A stretch of DNA of 31,866 nt, taken from positions 1 through 31,866 of IMG/VR virus record IMGVR_UViG_3300008450_000250. One strand, written 5' to 3'. Shown piece after piece: positions 1 to 7,378 of this stretch. The position numbers and the translations under genes were made by a program. Position 1 is the first letter of the stretch, and every line of letters begins with the position of its first letter. The notes beneath the pieces were generated by a model. That model was not told the DNA's origin and searched no databases. It saw nothing but the letters and a program-made list of their open reading frames with translations. Source of the DNA: a virus.

Positions 1-47
1 CCATGAACCAATTTCAACGTAGGAAAGTTGATATTTTGGTATGCCAT
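1..47 (-). CDS. Start of a tail gene downstream of the tape measure (partial, cut by left edge)
   Basis: An ATG at 47 opens a frame that runs off the window edge and reads MAYQNINFPTLKLVH. It begins directly after two consecutive TAA codons that close the tape-measure frame. A GGAG ribosome site lies inside the end of the tape-measure gene. In siphoviruses the gene after the tape measure usually encodes a distal tail or minor tail protein, so that is the inferred role. With 15 residues visible the family cannot be assigned. Confidence 0.6.
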   Translation of the reverse strand, partial: MAYQNINFPTLKLVH

Positions 48-50
48 TTA

Positions 51-2405
51 TTAAACTCCAAGGTTGTATGTTCTACTAGCTTTATTTACCATATCTGCCA
101 ACCAACGATTATCTCTTTCGAGTGCTCTTCTAACGTCTTGACTATCCATAGCAGTAATGTTAACTGTAACAGAAGCACCACTACTTCCCATAGAAGCGAT
201 TGAACTGTTAGGCATAATCGTACCAGATACAGAAGGAATGAAAGGCTCAGGACCTTTTTCTCCTACCATATACATTCTACCAGCTTGAACAGGTCCACCG
301 GAAGCTCTAGCACCACTGAATAAGCTAGATAAGTAACCTACGCCTTGAGCAGCGAATCCACCTAGATTACCAGTCTTTCCAAAGTCTTTACCGAAGATTG
401 CTTCTGCGAGATTAGCAGCAAGTGCATCAGCTACCATTCTATCTAACATCTGTTTGAATCTATCGCCAAGACTTGTAATCTTACCTTGCATTGCGTCGAA
501 GAAGAATGAAGACATAGATGATTGCATTCCTTTTGCTGCTTCTTGCCAGAATACAGTAATTTCATCTGCTGCTTCTTTGTTAACTTCTTTCAATGACTGA
601 AGACGGATAGTAACTGCTTGAATGTATTCATCTTCTGATTTAATTTTACCAGCTTGATATTGCTCATACAAGAAATTTACATCTTCAAGTGCACGTTTAG
701 ATTGTTCAGCCCAAGTACCACCCATCAAGCCATTAAGACGTTCTGCATCAGACATAATTTCTTTTGATTTAGCACGTTTAGCTTGAAGAGCTTTAATTTC
801 TTCTTCAATCTTTGTCTTAGATTCACCAGTCAAACCATTTGTTAATTTTCGTACTTCAGCTTCATCTAACAATACTTGAACTGCTGCGTCGCGTTCTCTC
901 TTTGACACACCTACTAATCTTGCTTCAGTTTCAAGAATTTGGACTTTAAGTTTTTCTTCCTCAACTGTAGTAGATGCGGCTTTAAGAAGTTCCTTAACTT
1001 TTTCTTCATCGCGTTTAACTTTGTTAAGTTCAATCTGCGCGTTAGCTTCGAGTAAAAGTCCATCAGCAGTTGCTCTAGAAATACCAGCTTTTATGTCTTT
1101 AGCATATTTTGCGTCAGCTTCTAATTTCTTCTTGACAGATTCATCCATTCCGAATGACTCGTTAGCCATCTTAAGAGATGCAACCATTTCTTCCAAAGAA
1201 GATTTTACCTCTTTAGTGGCTTTAGCAACTTCTTTAATCTTAGGAGCTGTCTTCTTGGCTGTTTCACCGACTTTGTCAAGTGATTTGTTCATTACGACAG
1301 TTGCATTTGACGCATCGAATACTTTGTCTTTAAATTCTACATGAGAATCTGCAACTTTAGCTACGTCTTCTTTGTATGCTTTCCAAATTACTTTAGCACC
1401 TTCGATGTCACCTTTAGCGACAGCAGCTATAATTGCTCCTAATGCACCTAGAGATTTACCAGCAATATCCATTACATCTGCAAATCCACGGAATACAACG
1501 ATGACTGCTTTAATAGCTGGGATAAGGACACCAATTGCAACAACTTTAATTGCATCCATTATCTGTGCAACCATACCACCAGACTTATAACTGTCTAAGA
1601 ATGATTGAATAAGGACGTTGAAAATAGGAACTAATTCTGCTGCAATTACATTTACTAGGCCTTCGATTATTTTCCAGACTTTATTAATTCCGTCAAACAA
1701 ATCGCCAGATGATGCAGTGTATGCGTCAAATGCTTCTGGTCCCATTTGTCCCAATAGTTGAGATTCTTCACGAAGAGCCGCAATGCCTTCTGAACCCTTA
1801 TTCAACATTGGAACTAATTCTTTACCAGCTTGACCAAATATAGCAAATGCTAATGCGGCTTTTTCTGGACCATCTTTAAGGTCTTTAAACTTATCAGCAA
1901 TATCACCAAATGTTTCTTCTGATGAACGTAACGAACCGTCAGCATTAGTTGTTTTAATGCCAAGAGCTTCGAATGCTGCCGCTTGTTTAGATGTTTCTTC
2001 TTCTGATTTTGCGATAGAACGATTTAGTTTATCTAAACCAGAAATCATTCCTTCTAGCGATGTGTCAGATTGTTCTGCTGCGAATTGATAATCACGCAAC
2101 TTATTTGCAGCGATGCCTGTTTTACCAGCTAATTCATCTAATTTGTCTGCTGCTTGAATAGACTGTGCGAATGCTTGAAATATATCACCAGCTATTTTAA
2201 GGCTCAATAGGCCTGTAACTACATCACCTAACGATAGTGCTAATTTCTTTTGACCTTCAGCAGCCTTTTCACCAGACTGCTGAAGTTTTAATTCTTCTGC
2301 GGCGCCTTCTTTGACGCCTTTTGCGAACTCGCCTACAAGAGATGTCAGACTCTTTAGAGGGCCTGACATCTTATCGACTAGTTCAACTACTGCTTGTAGG
2401 CTCAT
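51..2405 (-). CDS. Tail tape measure protein
   Basis: This 784-residue protein sets tail length, fills the tail tube during assembly and is released at infection. The N-terminal 240 residues are helical and charged, with the phrase FGQAGKELVPMLNKG (about 190-204) that recurs in tape-measure proteins. Hydrophobic stretches lie at about 245-330, followed by a long Lys/Glu-rich coiled-coil region. Near the C-terminus is a segment starting at about 701 with GGPVQAG and MVGEKGPE (713-720), a recurring tape-measure tail motif. It is the longest gene in the tail cluster and directly follows the frameshifted chaperones, the usual siphovirus order. By the usual rule of about 1.5 angstrom per residue, a tail of roughly 120 nm is inferred. 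The start has AAGGGA eight to nine bases upstream. Confidence 0.95.
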   Translation of the reverse strand: MSLQAVVELVDKMSGPLKSLTSLVGEFAKGVKEGAAEELKLQQSGEKAAEGQKKLALSLGDVVTGLLSLKIAGDIFQAFAQSIQAADKLDELAGKTGIAANKLRDYQFAAEQSDTSLEGMISGLDKLNRSIAKSEEETSKQAAAFEALGIKTTNADGSLRSSEETFGDIADKFKDLKDGPEKAALAFAIFGQAGKELVPMLNKGSEGIAALREESQLLGQMGPEAFDAYTASSGDLFDGINKVWKIIEGLVNVIAAELVPIFNVLIQSFLDSYKSGGMVAQIMDAIKVVAIGVLIPAIKAVIVVFRGFADVMDIAGKSLGALGAIIAAVAKGDIEGAKVIWKAYKEDVAKVADSHVEFKDKVFDASNATVVMNKSLDKVGETAKKTAPKIKEVAKATKEVKSSLEEMVASLKMANESFGMDESVKKKLEADAKYAKDIKAGISRATADGLLLEANAQIELNKVKRDEEKVKELLKAASTTVEEEKLKVQILETEARLVGVSKRERDAAVQVLLDEAEVRKLTNGLTGESKTKIEEEIKALQAKRAKSKEIMSDAERLNGLMGGTWAEQSKRALEDVNFLYEQYQAGKIKSEDEYIQAVTIRLQSLKEVNKEAADEITVFWQEAAKGMQSSMSSFFFDAMQGKITSLGDRFKQMLDRMVADALAANLAEAIFGKDFGKTGNLGGFAAQGVGYLSSLFSGARASGGPVQAGRMYMVGEKGPEPFIPSVSGTIMPNSSIASMGSSGASVTVNITAMDSQDVRRALERDNRWLADMVNKASRTYNLGV

Positions 2406-2416
2406 AATTGTTTCCC

Positions 2417-3075
2417 TTATCCGTATCTAAGTCGGTTAACAAAGTTCGTGTAACCCATTTCGTCCATTTGTCTTCCATTTGCTGCAATAAAAGTTTGCAT
2501 TTGTTGAATGGTTTCAATTTCTTTCAACCGATTGTTCACTTTAGAGAGGAACATTACCTGTCTAACGCCTAACTTGTAAATTTCGCTTAGGGACATTCCG
2601 CGACTTACTAGTGTTAGCAACATTAATGCATACGGATGTTCCTCAGTTATTTCATCCCCTTGATTGCTGGGAGCACCCGTTTCATAAAAAAACCTATGTT
2701 CATCATCAAGAATTCTTGCATGATTGTTACGCCATCTTCAGGAGACATAGTGTCGAAAAATTTGCGCTCTTTGCCAGTATTAAGTGCTAAAGCTTGAATC
2801 AAGTTCTCGCCACCATTTCCGATGATATCCATGATACCTTCGACTGAATGTACTGTACCTTGCTGTTGGTGATGTGCGAAAATTGAGCCGACCCCTTTAA
2901 GTAAAGAGATGACGATTGGTAATTCGCCGAAACTAAATGGGCGAATCGTAATTGATTCAGAGCCTACAGTGAAAGTTTTTTTAGATTCGAAAAGGACTTC
3001 CATTTCGTCTACTTTAGCTGATTCTGCTGGTTTGTTTGATAGTGCTTTCGCGAATACTTCTTCTTCGTTCAACAT
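2417..3075 (-). CDS. Tail assembly chaperone, -1 frameshift extended form (lambda gpGT-like role)
   Basis: Joining codons 1-130 of the short chaperone to the -1 frame gives a continuous product of about 219 residues. After the slip the frame reads YETGAPSNQGDEITEEHPYA and enters the frame that ends at 2417, without any stop. That second frame (residues from LMLLTLVSRGMSLSEIYKLG) has no convincing ribosome site of its own, which fits expression only as a fusion. In lambda and many siphoviruses the T domain of such a fusion binds the tail tube protein and the G domain binds the tape measure. The offset between the two frames is exactly -1. The ATG at 2623 could in principle be an independent start, but the fusion is the more economical reading. 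Confidence 0.85.
2647..3075 (-). CDS. Tail assembly chaperone, short form (lambda gpG-like role)
   Basis: This 142-residue soluble protein sits between the tail tube gene and the tape measure, the position of lambda gpG. Such chaperones coat the tape measure and recruit tail tube subunits; they are not in the virion. The central phrase ITIRPFSFGELPIVISLLKG resembles small tail chaperones of this class. Codons 129-130 are TTT TTT, preceded by the T of GGT, making a slippery run at which some ribosomes move to the -1 frame (see the extended form). The start is chosen for the AGGAG nine bases upstream. It follows an intrinsic terminator, so its transcription probably comes by readthrough of the tail tube transcript. 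The family call rests on position and on the frameshift. Confidence 0.85.
   Translation of the reverse strand: MLNEEEVFAKALSNKPAESAKVDEMEVLFESKKTFTVGSESITIRPFSFGELPIVISLLKGVGSIFAHHQQQGTVHSVEGIMDIIGNGGENLIQALALNTGKERKFFDTMSPEDGVTIMQEFLMMNIGFFMKRVLPAIKGMK
2686..2692 (-). other. Programmed -1 ribosomal frameshift site (T TTT TTT)
   Basis: The minus strand reads GGTTTTTTTATG, with the zero frame GGT TTT TTT ATG. This gives a T_TTT_TTT heptamer of the X_XXY_YYZ class, on which both tRNAPhe can re-pair after a one-base backward slip. The -1 frame from here is open to 2417. No Shine-Dalgarno-like stimulator or strong downstream hairpin was obvious by eye. Confidence 0.8.
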
Positions 3076-3102
3076 AATTTGATTCTCCTAATATAAAATA
3101 TG

Positions 3103-3134
3103 AAAAGGGACTAAAGCTTTCACACTTTAGTCCC
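3103..3134 (-). terminator. Intrinsic terminator after the tail tube gene
   Basis: A perfect 10-bp stem (GGGACTAAAG and its complement, 3107-3116 with 3125-3134) closes an 8-nt loop. It is followed on the minus strand by TTTT. It lies between the tail tube stop and the chaperone start, so it should lower expression of the chaperones and tape measure relative to the abundant tube protein. Confidence 0.85.
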
Positions 3135-3158
3135 AGTGTGTAATACTATTTACAAATA

Positions 3159-3899
3159 TTACGCAAAGTCTTTGATAGTCATAGTCAAGAACTGTGAAGT
3201 ACCATCAGTAATTTCCTGTGCTGGAAGCAAAGAACCACCCATTGTGAAACGCGCTGTGTTCGTATTCAACAGAGCCAAAGCTTGTGAAACGTTCATGTAT
3301 GCGCGATGCAAACGAGTAATAACTGGGGTACCGCTCATGTTCATGTTTTTACCTTCAAACACGATGATGTACTCACGATTCAATGTGTTGGTTACCGCTT
3401 CAACAACACCATCAACACCACCATGAGTGTAAGCAACTGTGATAGCTGCACCATCAGTGATACCAGAACCAGTAGGGAAATCGATACGACCAGCAACTGC
3501 ATCGACAACATAATCAGTACCAGCAGACAATGCACCAATAGACACTGCACTTACATCAGGGTACTTCAAGAAGATTGAACTTCCTTTGTACGCTTTGTGT
3601 GACTCAGATGCAATTGTGGCACCAGCAACTGTTGAAGTTGTACCTAACAATGCTTTAGACAAGTTAGCTTTTGAAAAATTCAACACTGTCAATTCGAAAT
3701 CCATATTGTACTCGATAGCTGAGTGAACAACTTTAACACGAGCACCAGATTGGGATTCATTTACAGTATCGTAAGTTTCAGATTGATTGATGTTGAGTGC
3801 TTCAGCATCACCAATTTCAGTGAAACCTGAGGTACGACCAGCAGAGTCACGGGATGCAATCCAGACTTTACCTTGACCTCTAAAATACGTATTTGCCAT
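3159..3899 (-). CDS. Major tail (tube) protein
   Basis: This 246-residue protein polymerises into the non-contractile tail tube. The opening (NTYFRGQGKVWIASRDSAGR, then GFTEIGDAEALNIN) is the beta-sandwich start common in siphovirus tube proteins: a short G-x-V strand, then 'IGDAxxLxI'. The rest is beta-rich with few charged runs, and the length is normal for the family. It sits between the tail terminator and the chaperone pair. It has its own strong terminator, as expected of a gene needed in high copy. The GAAGGAG ribosome site is near consensus. Assigned from composition, motif pattern and position, not from a database match. Confidence 0.88.
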   Translation of the reverse strand: MANTYFRGQGKVWIASRDSAGRTSGFTEIGDAEALNINQSETYDTVNESQSGARVKVVHSAIEYNMDFELTVLNFSKANLSKALLGTTSTVAGATIASESHKAYKGSSIFLKYPDVSAVSIGALSAGTDYVVDAVAGRIDFPTGSGITDGAAITVAYTHGGVDGVVEAVTNTLNREYIIVFEGKNMNMSGTPVITRLHRAYMNVSQALALLNTNTARFTMGGSLLPAQEITDGTSQFLTMTIKDFA

Positions 3900-3919
3900 T
3901 TATTTCTCCTTCGAAGGAA

Positions 3920-4339
3920 TTAATTTGTGTAAGAAGCTGACACTAAAAATGAAAGCTCGTATACTAATCTATCGTCAAAAACGTCTACCAATTGGGCGCC
4001 CTGGTAAGACCATCTTGTACCGAAATTAGTGCTTTCCTTACCACTGACGCTGCGGGCAACCGCTTCAATGGTAGGTAACTGTGTATTTATTAAATCTGGT
4101 TGGTCTTTGTAGCTGACCATTAGTGCTAATGTAAATCTGTATGAGATGTCTTGAACTGGACCATTAAATCGTTCTCCATCAACATTATCACCTTCAAACA
4201 TTAACCATGCAGCAGGTAGTGGTACAGATGCCATAGATGGGTCAGTTGGACCACCAGCTGCTGCTAAACCTACTCTATTTCCTAAAGCTGGTACTGTTTT
4301 AATCTTATCAATAAGATTTTGCGCGAATTCTGCTATCAT
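3920..4339 (-). CDS. Tail terminator / tail completion protein
   Basis: This 139-residue protein probably caps the tail tube at the head-proximal end and joins it to the head. It starts with a helix (MIAEFAQNLIDKIKTVPALG) and then alternates strands, including PAAWLMFEGDNV and YRFTLALMVSYKD. This is the alpha/beta pattern of the lambda gpU / gp37-like terminator group. Its ATG overlaps the TGA of the upstream gp10-like gene (ATGA). It lies directly before the tail tube gene, the usual slot for this function. The call is by position and fold pattern. Confidence 0.65.
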   Translation of the reverse strand: MIAEFAQNLIDKIKTVPALGNRVGLAAAGGPTDPSMASVPLPAAWLMFEGDNVDGERFNGPVQDISYRFTLALMVSYKDQPDLINTQLPTIEAVARSVSGKESTNFGTRWSYQGAQLVDVFDDRLVYELSFLVSASYTN

Positions 4340-4749
4340 TCATTTATCCATTTCTTCCAAAGAGACTGCATTGATTTTTCTTCACGAGGACCAGTACCTA
4401 AGAAAGGACGAGCGGGCATTCTACTTGTACCATTTTGTAAGTATTGGGCATATTGTTCTCTTGACCTAACAACTACTTTAGGTCCTTGAACTTCATATTC
4501 GATACTATCACGAAGTTTACCAGTTCTTAAAAGTAAACCCGTTCCAGCTGTGCCTTCTTTACGTCTTGCTCTAGCTGTAGAAGATGCCCACGGTGCCCAC
4601 TTATCACCTTCAGGACTGGCTTTTGTTTTCTCGATTCTTTCGCGAGCTAACTGAACCAACGCTTGACCTACTTCGTCTAAGTACTGATTCTTATTTAACC
4701 ATTTCTGACTTAATGATTGAGTTAGATTTTTATTACCGGTTAATTTCAT
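4336..4749 (-). CDS. gp10/virion morphogenesis-type head-tail joining protein
   Basis: The 137-residue protein carries hallmarks of the phage virion morphogenesis / HK97 gp10 group. These are WAPWASSTARAR (about 46-57), a TGKLRDSI strand-turn (about 76-83), REQYAQYLQNG (about 97-107) and the PARPFLG end motif (about 113-119). Proteins of this group act in head-tail joining or tail completion. It is translationally coupled to both neighbours (a TAATG overlap before it and ATGA after it), within the stopper, gp10, tail terminator, tube series. A second gp10-like protein is encoded at 15636-15995 near the portal. Confidence 0.75.
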   Translation of the reverse strand: MKLTGNKNLTQSLSQKWLNKNQYLDEVGQALVQLARERIEKTKASPEGDKWAPWASSTARARRKEGTAGTGLLLRTGKLRDSIEYEVQGPKVVVRSREQYAQYLQNGTSRMPARPFLGTGPREEKSMQSLWKKWINE

Positions 4750-5369
4750 TATGCTTTAACCTCTGTGCATTGAAATACTTGCACCATTTCATTTGTAGTA
4801 ATGCTGTTGATTAATAGAATAGTTCCATCTGCGAATACAATATTATCAGTCTGTTTTATTTCATCAGTAGCAGACCAAATACGTACTTCCCATCTATTTG
4901 CTTGAGATGCATTCTGTACATTAGTAACTCGAATGTCATCTGCTGAAGAAAGTTTAGTTACTGTAGCAGGTACATTCTTAGCGATTCTAGTACGAGTTTG
5001 TTGTAAGCCGTTTGTCGTATCCCACCCAGTAGAATAGATTTCTACCAAATCTGTTGTTCGAATAGCAAGTGGGTCTTCAATACCTCTACCCCAAACTAGT
5101 ACAAATGTTTCAGAGTCGTCATGTAGAATATCTCCTACTCTTAAATTGAGATAATCTGTGTAAACGATATAGTGCTTAAAACTTTCGCCTTGAGGTGTAG
5201 TGAATTTCTCTGTAAGAGTCAATGCAGCATGTTGGTCAAAAATAAAATTTGCTGGACTTAAAGAGTCATTTAAGGCAACTGGTCGAAATACATGGTAATT
5301 ACGCCCAAGTATTTTTCCAGCTTTCTTGTATGATTTAGATAATTTCTTTTGGATTGATGCTTCGCTCAT
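4749..5369 (-). CDS. Probable head-tail stopper (head closure) protein
   Basis: This 206-residue protein is not recognised by clear motif. The N-terminus is basic and helical (IQKKLSKSYKKAGKILGRNY). A central beta segment with LNLRVGDILHDDSETFVLVWG, then PLAIRTTDLVEIY, resembles the barrel of head-closure proteins, in which 'VGDIL' precedes a strand and a later strand ends in 'VEIY'. It begins the run stopper, gp10-like, tail terminator, tube. It overlaps the spanin gene before it by ATGA, so structural and lysis genes here share one transcript. The stopper assignment is inferred mainly from order. Confidence 0.5.
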   Translation of the reverse strand: MSEASIQKKLSKSYKKAGKILGRNYHVFRPVALNDSLSPANFIFDQHAALTLTEKFTTPQGESFKHYIVYTDYLNLRVGDILHDDSETFVLVWGRGIEDPLAIRTTDLVEIYSTGWDTTNGLQQTRTRIAKNVPATVTKLSSADDIRVTNVQNASQANRWEVRIWSATDEIKQTDNIVFADGTILLINSITTNEMVQVFQCTEVKA

Positions 5370-5623
5370 TTGACTTCCTTTTTAATGCGATACGCGTCTA
5401 AGGCTGCTTCTAATTCTAATCCCCATTTTTGGAGAGTCTTAATTGTGATTCTATGTAGCTGAATCACGGTACCATCGTCATCGTCAGGTTTAATGTTGTC
5501 TGTGTCAAGAGCAGGACGAGCAATTACTGGTGGCTCTTTTGGAGGAACTTTAACATATATCGGGTCGCAAGCACAACCAACAAGAGCTATTGTCCATACA
5601 ATACAAATTATTTTTTTGACCAT
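5366..5623 (-). CDS. Rz1: Outer-membrane spanin lipoprotein (Rz1-like)
   Basis: The 85-residue protein has a lipoprotein signal: basic MVKK, a hydrophobic core, then the lipobox LVGC with Cys17 as the predicted lipidated residue. The mature part is Pro-rich (VPPKEPPVIARP), typical of o-spanins. It probably sits in the inner leaflet of the outer membrane and pairs with the i-spanin encoded just upstream to fuse the two membranes in the last step of lysis. Its start overlaps the i-spanin stop by 16 nt, a common overlapped-spanin layout. Codons 6-11 contain a copy of the 16-nt sequence repeated at 20139-20767. Confidence 0.85.
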   Translation of the reverse strand: MVKKIICIVWTIALVGCACDPIYVKVPPKEPPVIARPALDTDNIKPDDDDGTVIQLHRITIKTLQKWGLELEAALDAYRIKKEVK

Positions 5624-5964
5624 GATAAATCGCCTTTATTGTCTTTTGCCCATTGAACTGCTGCTTTACATTCCTTAGGAACATTTTGTTTCCTAATATT
5701 ATTTACCTGTTCTGTTAGAATAGCTACAATCTCTAATCGCTTTTGTTCGGACAATGCAAAAGATTTTTCAGCTTCAAGCACAGCTTTTTCATACACTGCT
5801 ACTTTAGCGTCAAGGTCTTCCTTATCTTCTTCACATTTGGCTAATGAGGTTTGAAGCAGGTTAATTTGCTCTGATTTAGAACTGATTACAGCGCCTGAAG
5901 CAATTAGCATTGTAAGGACAATAGCGAGTGCTATTTCTTTCCAATAAGTTATTAGTGCTATCAT
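5608..5964 (-). CDS. Rz: Inner-membrane spanin (Rz-like)
   Basis: This 118-residue protein starts at the ATG at 5964, which has GGAGG six bases upstream. A longer frame exists but would overlap the preceding gene by over 150 nt. A single N-terminal transmembrane helix (about 10-28: EIALAIVLTMLIASGAVI) is followed by a long Glu/Lys/Leu coiled coil. The end (VPKECKAAVQWAKDNKGDL) closely resembles Rz-type C-termini. With the overlapping o-spanin it forms the periplasm-spanning complex that disrupts the outer membrane. It starts one base after the stop of the upstream membrane-protein gene. Confidence 0.88.
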   Translation of the reverse strand: MIALITYWKEIALAIVLTMLIASGAVISSKSEQINLLQTSLAKCEEDKEDLDAKVAVYEKAVLEAEKSFALSEQKRLEIVAILTEQVNNIRKQNVPKECKAAVQWAKDNKGDLSWSKK

Positions 5965-5965
5965 T

Positions 5966-6364
5966 TTATTCCTCCGGTGTTTTTGCTGCGCCACGCTCTT
6001 CATAATTTTCATTATTGCGCGAAAAGTTTTGTGGTCTATAAGGTTGTTGGTGAGAATAGTTATTTGAGTCTTTATTGCTAAATTTAGCTTGAATGACTTT
6101 ATTGAAGCCGTCAACACCTGCTACATACGCAAGATAAATGGCAAAAATGTCCCAATTGATTCCTGTAGTGAGTGTCAATTTGATAACTATCCATGTAGCA
6201 CAGACACCACCCACTACCTGAAGAATCTTTGATGTTGACAATTTACCATTGTGAGCAACAAGGTCCAAGAAGGAAACATCCTGCTTAGAATCTCTGCTAA
6301 CAGCTATTAGGTAACCTGCCAAAATACAGATGAATCCTAATATTGAAATATGCCAAATACTCAT
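5966..6364 (-). CDS. Small multi-pass membrane protein, holin candidate
   Basis: Translated from the ATG at 6364, which forms an ATGA overlap with the upstream stop and has AGGAG ten bases before it, this is 132 residues. Three hydrophobic helices are visible: IWHISILGFICILAGYLIAV near the N-terminus, ILQVVGGVCATWIVIKLTLT, and WDIFAIYLAYVAGVDGF. The hydrophilic tail is rich in Asn, Gln and Arg. The size, helix count and position immediately before the spanins fit a holin or related lysis protein, but no family-specific motif was recognised. An earlier start at 6412 would add a charged leader and overlap the upstream gene more deeply. Confidence 0.5.
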   Translation of the reverse strand: MSIWHISILGFICILAGYLIAVSRDSKQDVSFLDLVAHNGKLSTSKILQVVGGVCATWIVIKLTLTTGINWDIFAIYLAYVAGVDGFNKVIQAKFSNKDSNNYSHQQPYRPQNFSRNNENYEERGAAKTPEE

Positions 6365-6792
6365 CTTGACCATACTCCTAATTCTACTTCTGTCGTCCAC
6401 AGTCCATGACAAATATATGAAGCGTGGACGTGAATTTTATTTCCAGTTGGTTGAATAGCCCATAGTCCTAAGTTTTGATAACCCACTGGGTGTTTAACAG
6501 AACCGATGCCATCGTCAATCATCCATATTGAACCTTTCTTAGGAAGACCTGTGCCATTATCAACCAAAACACGTAAGTCATTTAGAGAGCAATTCCTAAC
6601 TAGATTTCCCTTAGTCTGGAAAATCATTTTGTCTTTATCTTGACTTACCATTTCGATAGTAAAGTCTTTAATTACAGGGAAATATTTCCCGTCGACCCAT
6701 GGTCCGAATGTGAACACGAATACAAATAGAACCAGCATGATTCCAAAGTTTATAATTGTAGTCACAGATGATTTTATCTGCTTACTTAGCAT
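6361..6792 (-). CDS. Membrane-anchored protein with exported beta domain (lysis cassette, unknown function)
   Basis: The start at 6792 has AGGAG eight bases upstream and overlaps the previous gene by 11 nt; the product is 143 residues. One N-terminal transmembrane helix (about 13-32: INFGIMLVLFVFVFTFGPW) is followed by a roughly 105-residue, beta-predicted domain that should lie in the periplasm. That domain has just two cysteines (in VRNCSLND and SYICHGLW), placed to form one disulfide. It lies between two small membrane proteins and just before the spanins. It is not recognised. It might modulate holin timing or act in superinfection exclusion, but nothing in the sequence decides this. Confidence 0.7.
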   Translation of the reverse strand: MLSKQIKSSVTTIINFGIMLVLFVFVFTFGPWVDGKYFPVIKDFTIEMVSQDKDKMIFQTKGNLVRNCSLNDLRVLVDNGTGLPKKGSIWMIDDGIGSVKHPVGYQNLGLWAIQPTGNKIHVHASYICHGLWTTEVELGVWSR

Positions 6793-7171
6793 CAGCGGTT
6801 CTCCTATTAGTAATAAGTTTTTCGAGAGTTTTGTTTCTCTCACGTTCTCTTTCGAGGCAATTGTCATTTTGTTCCGTTAACTGTTCTATTTGGTTCTTCA
6901 TCTGTTCAAATAACGCAGCATTCTTTTCATCAGCGCGTCTAATAAGTACAGAGAAAATCCAACCTAATGCAGTAATAAGGACACCACCTGTACCGCCCAT
7001 CAACAAGTAAGGACTAGACATTACTTGTACAAAAATCGCTTGTCTGTTTTCGTATGTGTAGTATATAAACACAAACCCAATACCGAGACTTAAAATTAGT
7101 AGTACTCTAGGATATGAAATTTCCTTTAGCAGTGTTCCCACCGCATTTAGTATTTTTAATAGTGTTTCCAA
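6782..7171 (-). CDS. Two-helix membrane protein with coiled-coil tail, holin candidate
   Basis: This 129-residue protein has two transmembrane helices (about 22-40: YPRVLLILSLGIGFVFIYY, and about 54-76: PYLLMGGTGGVLITALGWIF). A strongly charged, helical C-terminus follows (about 79-129, rich in Glu, Lys, Arg and Gln). Two-helix proteins with a charged cytoplasmic tail at the head of a lysis cassette are often holins, so it and the gene ending at 5966 are the two candidates. A Glu/Arg-rich coiled coil this long is more than usual for a holin, so a regulatory or scaffold role is an alternative. Confidence 0.55.
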   Translation of the reverse strand: METLLKILNAVGTLLKEISYPRVLLILSLGIGFVFIYYTYENRQAIFVQVMSSPYLLMGGTGGVLITALGWIFSVLIRRADEKNAALFEQMKNQIEQLTEQNDNCLERERERNKTLEKLITNRRTADAK

Positions 7172-7180
7172 GGTTATTCC

Positions 7181-7378
7181 TCATGTTATTATCCAGTTAG
7201 AGCCATCCCACCTTTTGAGCGGTTTGACTGTCCAATTAGCACCATCCCAAACTTTGAGCGGTTTCTTTTCGAAGGAATAGCCCATCCAGACTTTTAATCC
7301 TTGAGGAGTAAGTATAAGCACAGGACCCCAACTAGAGCCCCATGCATTACCCCAAGCTTTTGACCAAGAAGACGTCAT
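7181..7378 (-). CDS. Tryptophan-ladder small protein
   Basis: Started at the ATG at 7378, which overlaps the upstream stop (TGATG), this is 65 residues with nine tryptophans. The first part is SSWSKAWGNAWGSSWGP, with Trp at residues 5, 9, 13 and 17. The second holds two copies of a KPLKxWDGxNW unit (about 39-49 and 52-62) and a diverged copy with KVWMGYSF (29-36). Similar WDG repeats occur in phage virion proteins, so a virion or cell-surface-contact role is possible. It lies between a fibre-type gene and the lysis cassette. The function is not known to me. A TTG at 7393 is an alternative start. Confidence 0.7.
   Translation of the reverse strand: MTSSWSKAWGNAWGSSWGPVLILTPQGLKVWMGYSFEKKPLKVWDGANWTVKPLKRWDGSNWIIT

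Noticed and set aside
1021-1590. Plus-strand open frames across the tape-measure gene
   Set aside because: Antisense shadows of a continuous, well-supported coding frame; no ribosome sites and no coding-like composition.
2417-2623. Independent 68-residue gene upstream of the tape measure
   Set aside because: It has no convincing ribosome site, and the -1 frame is open back to a slippery T-run, so it is better read as the extension of the chaperone.
5965-6117. Longer i-spanin start giving 169 residues
   Set aside because: The extension would overlap the previous gene by over 150 bases and place charged residues before the membrane helix; the ATG at 5964 has GGAGG.
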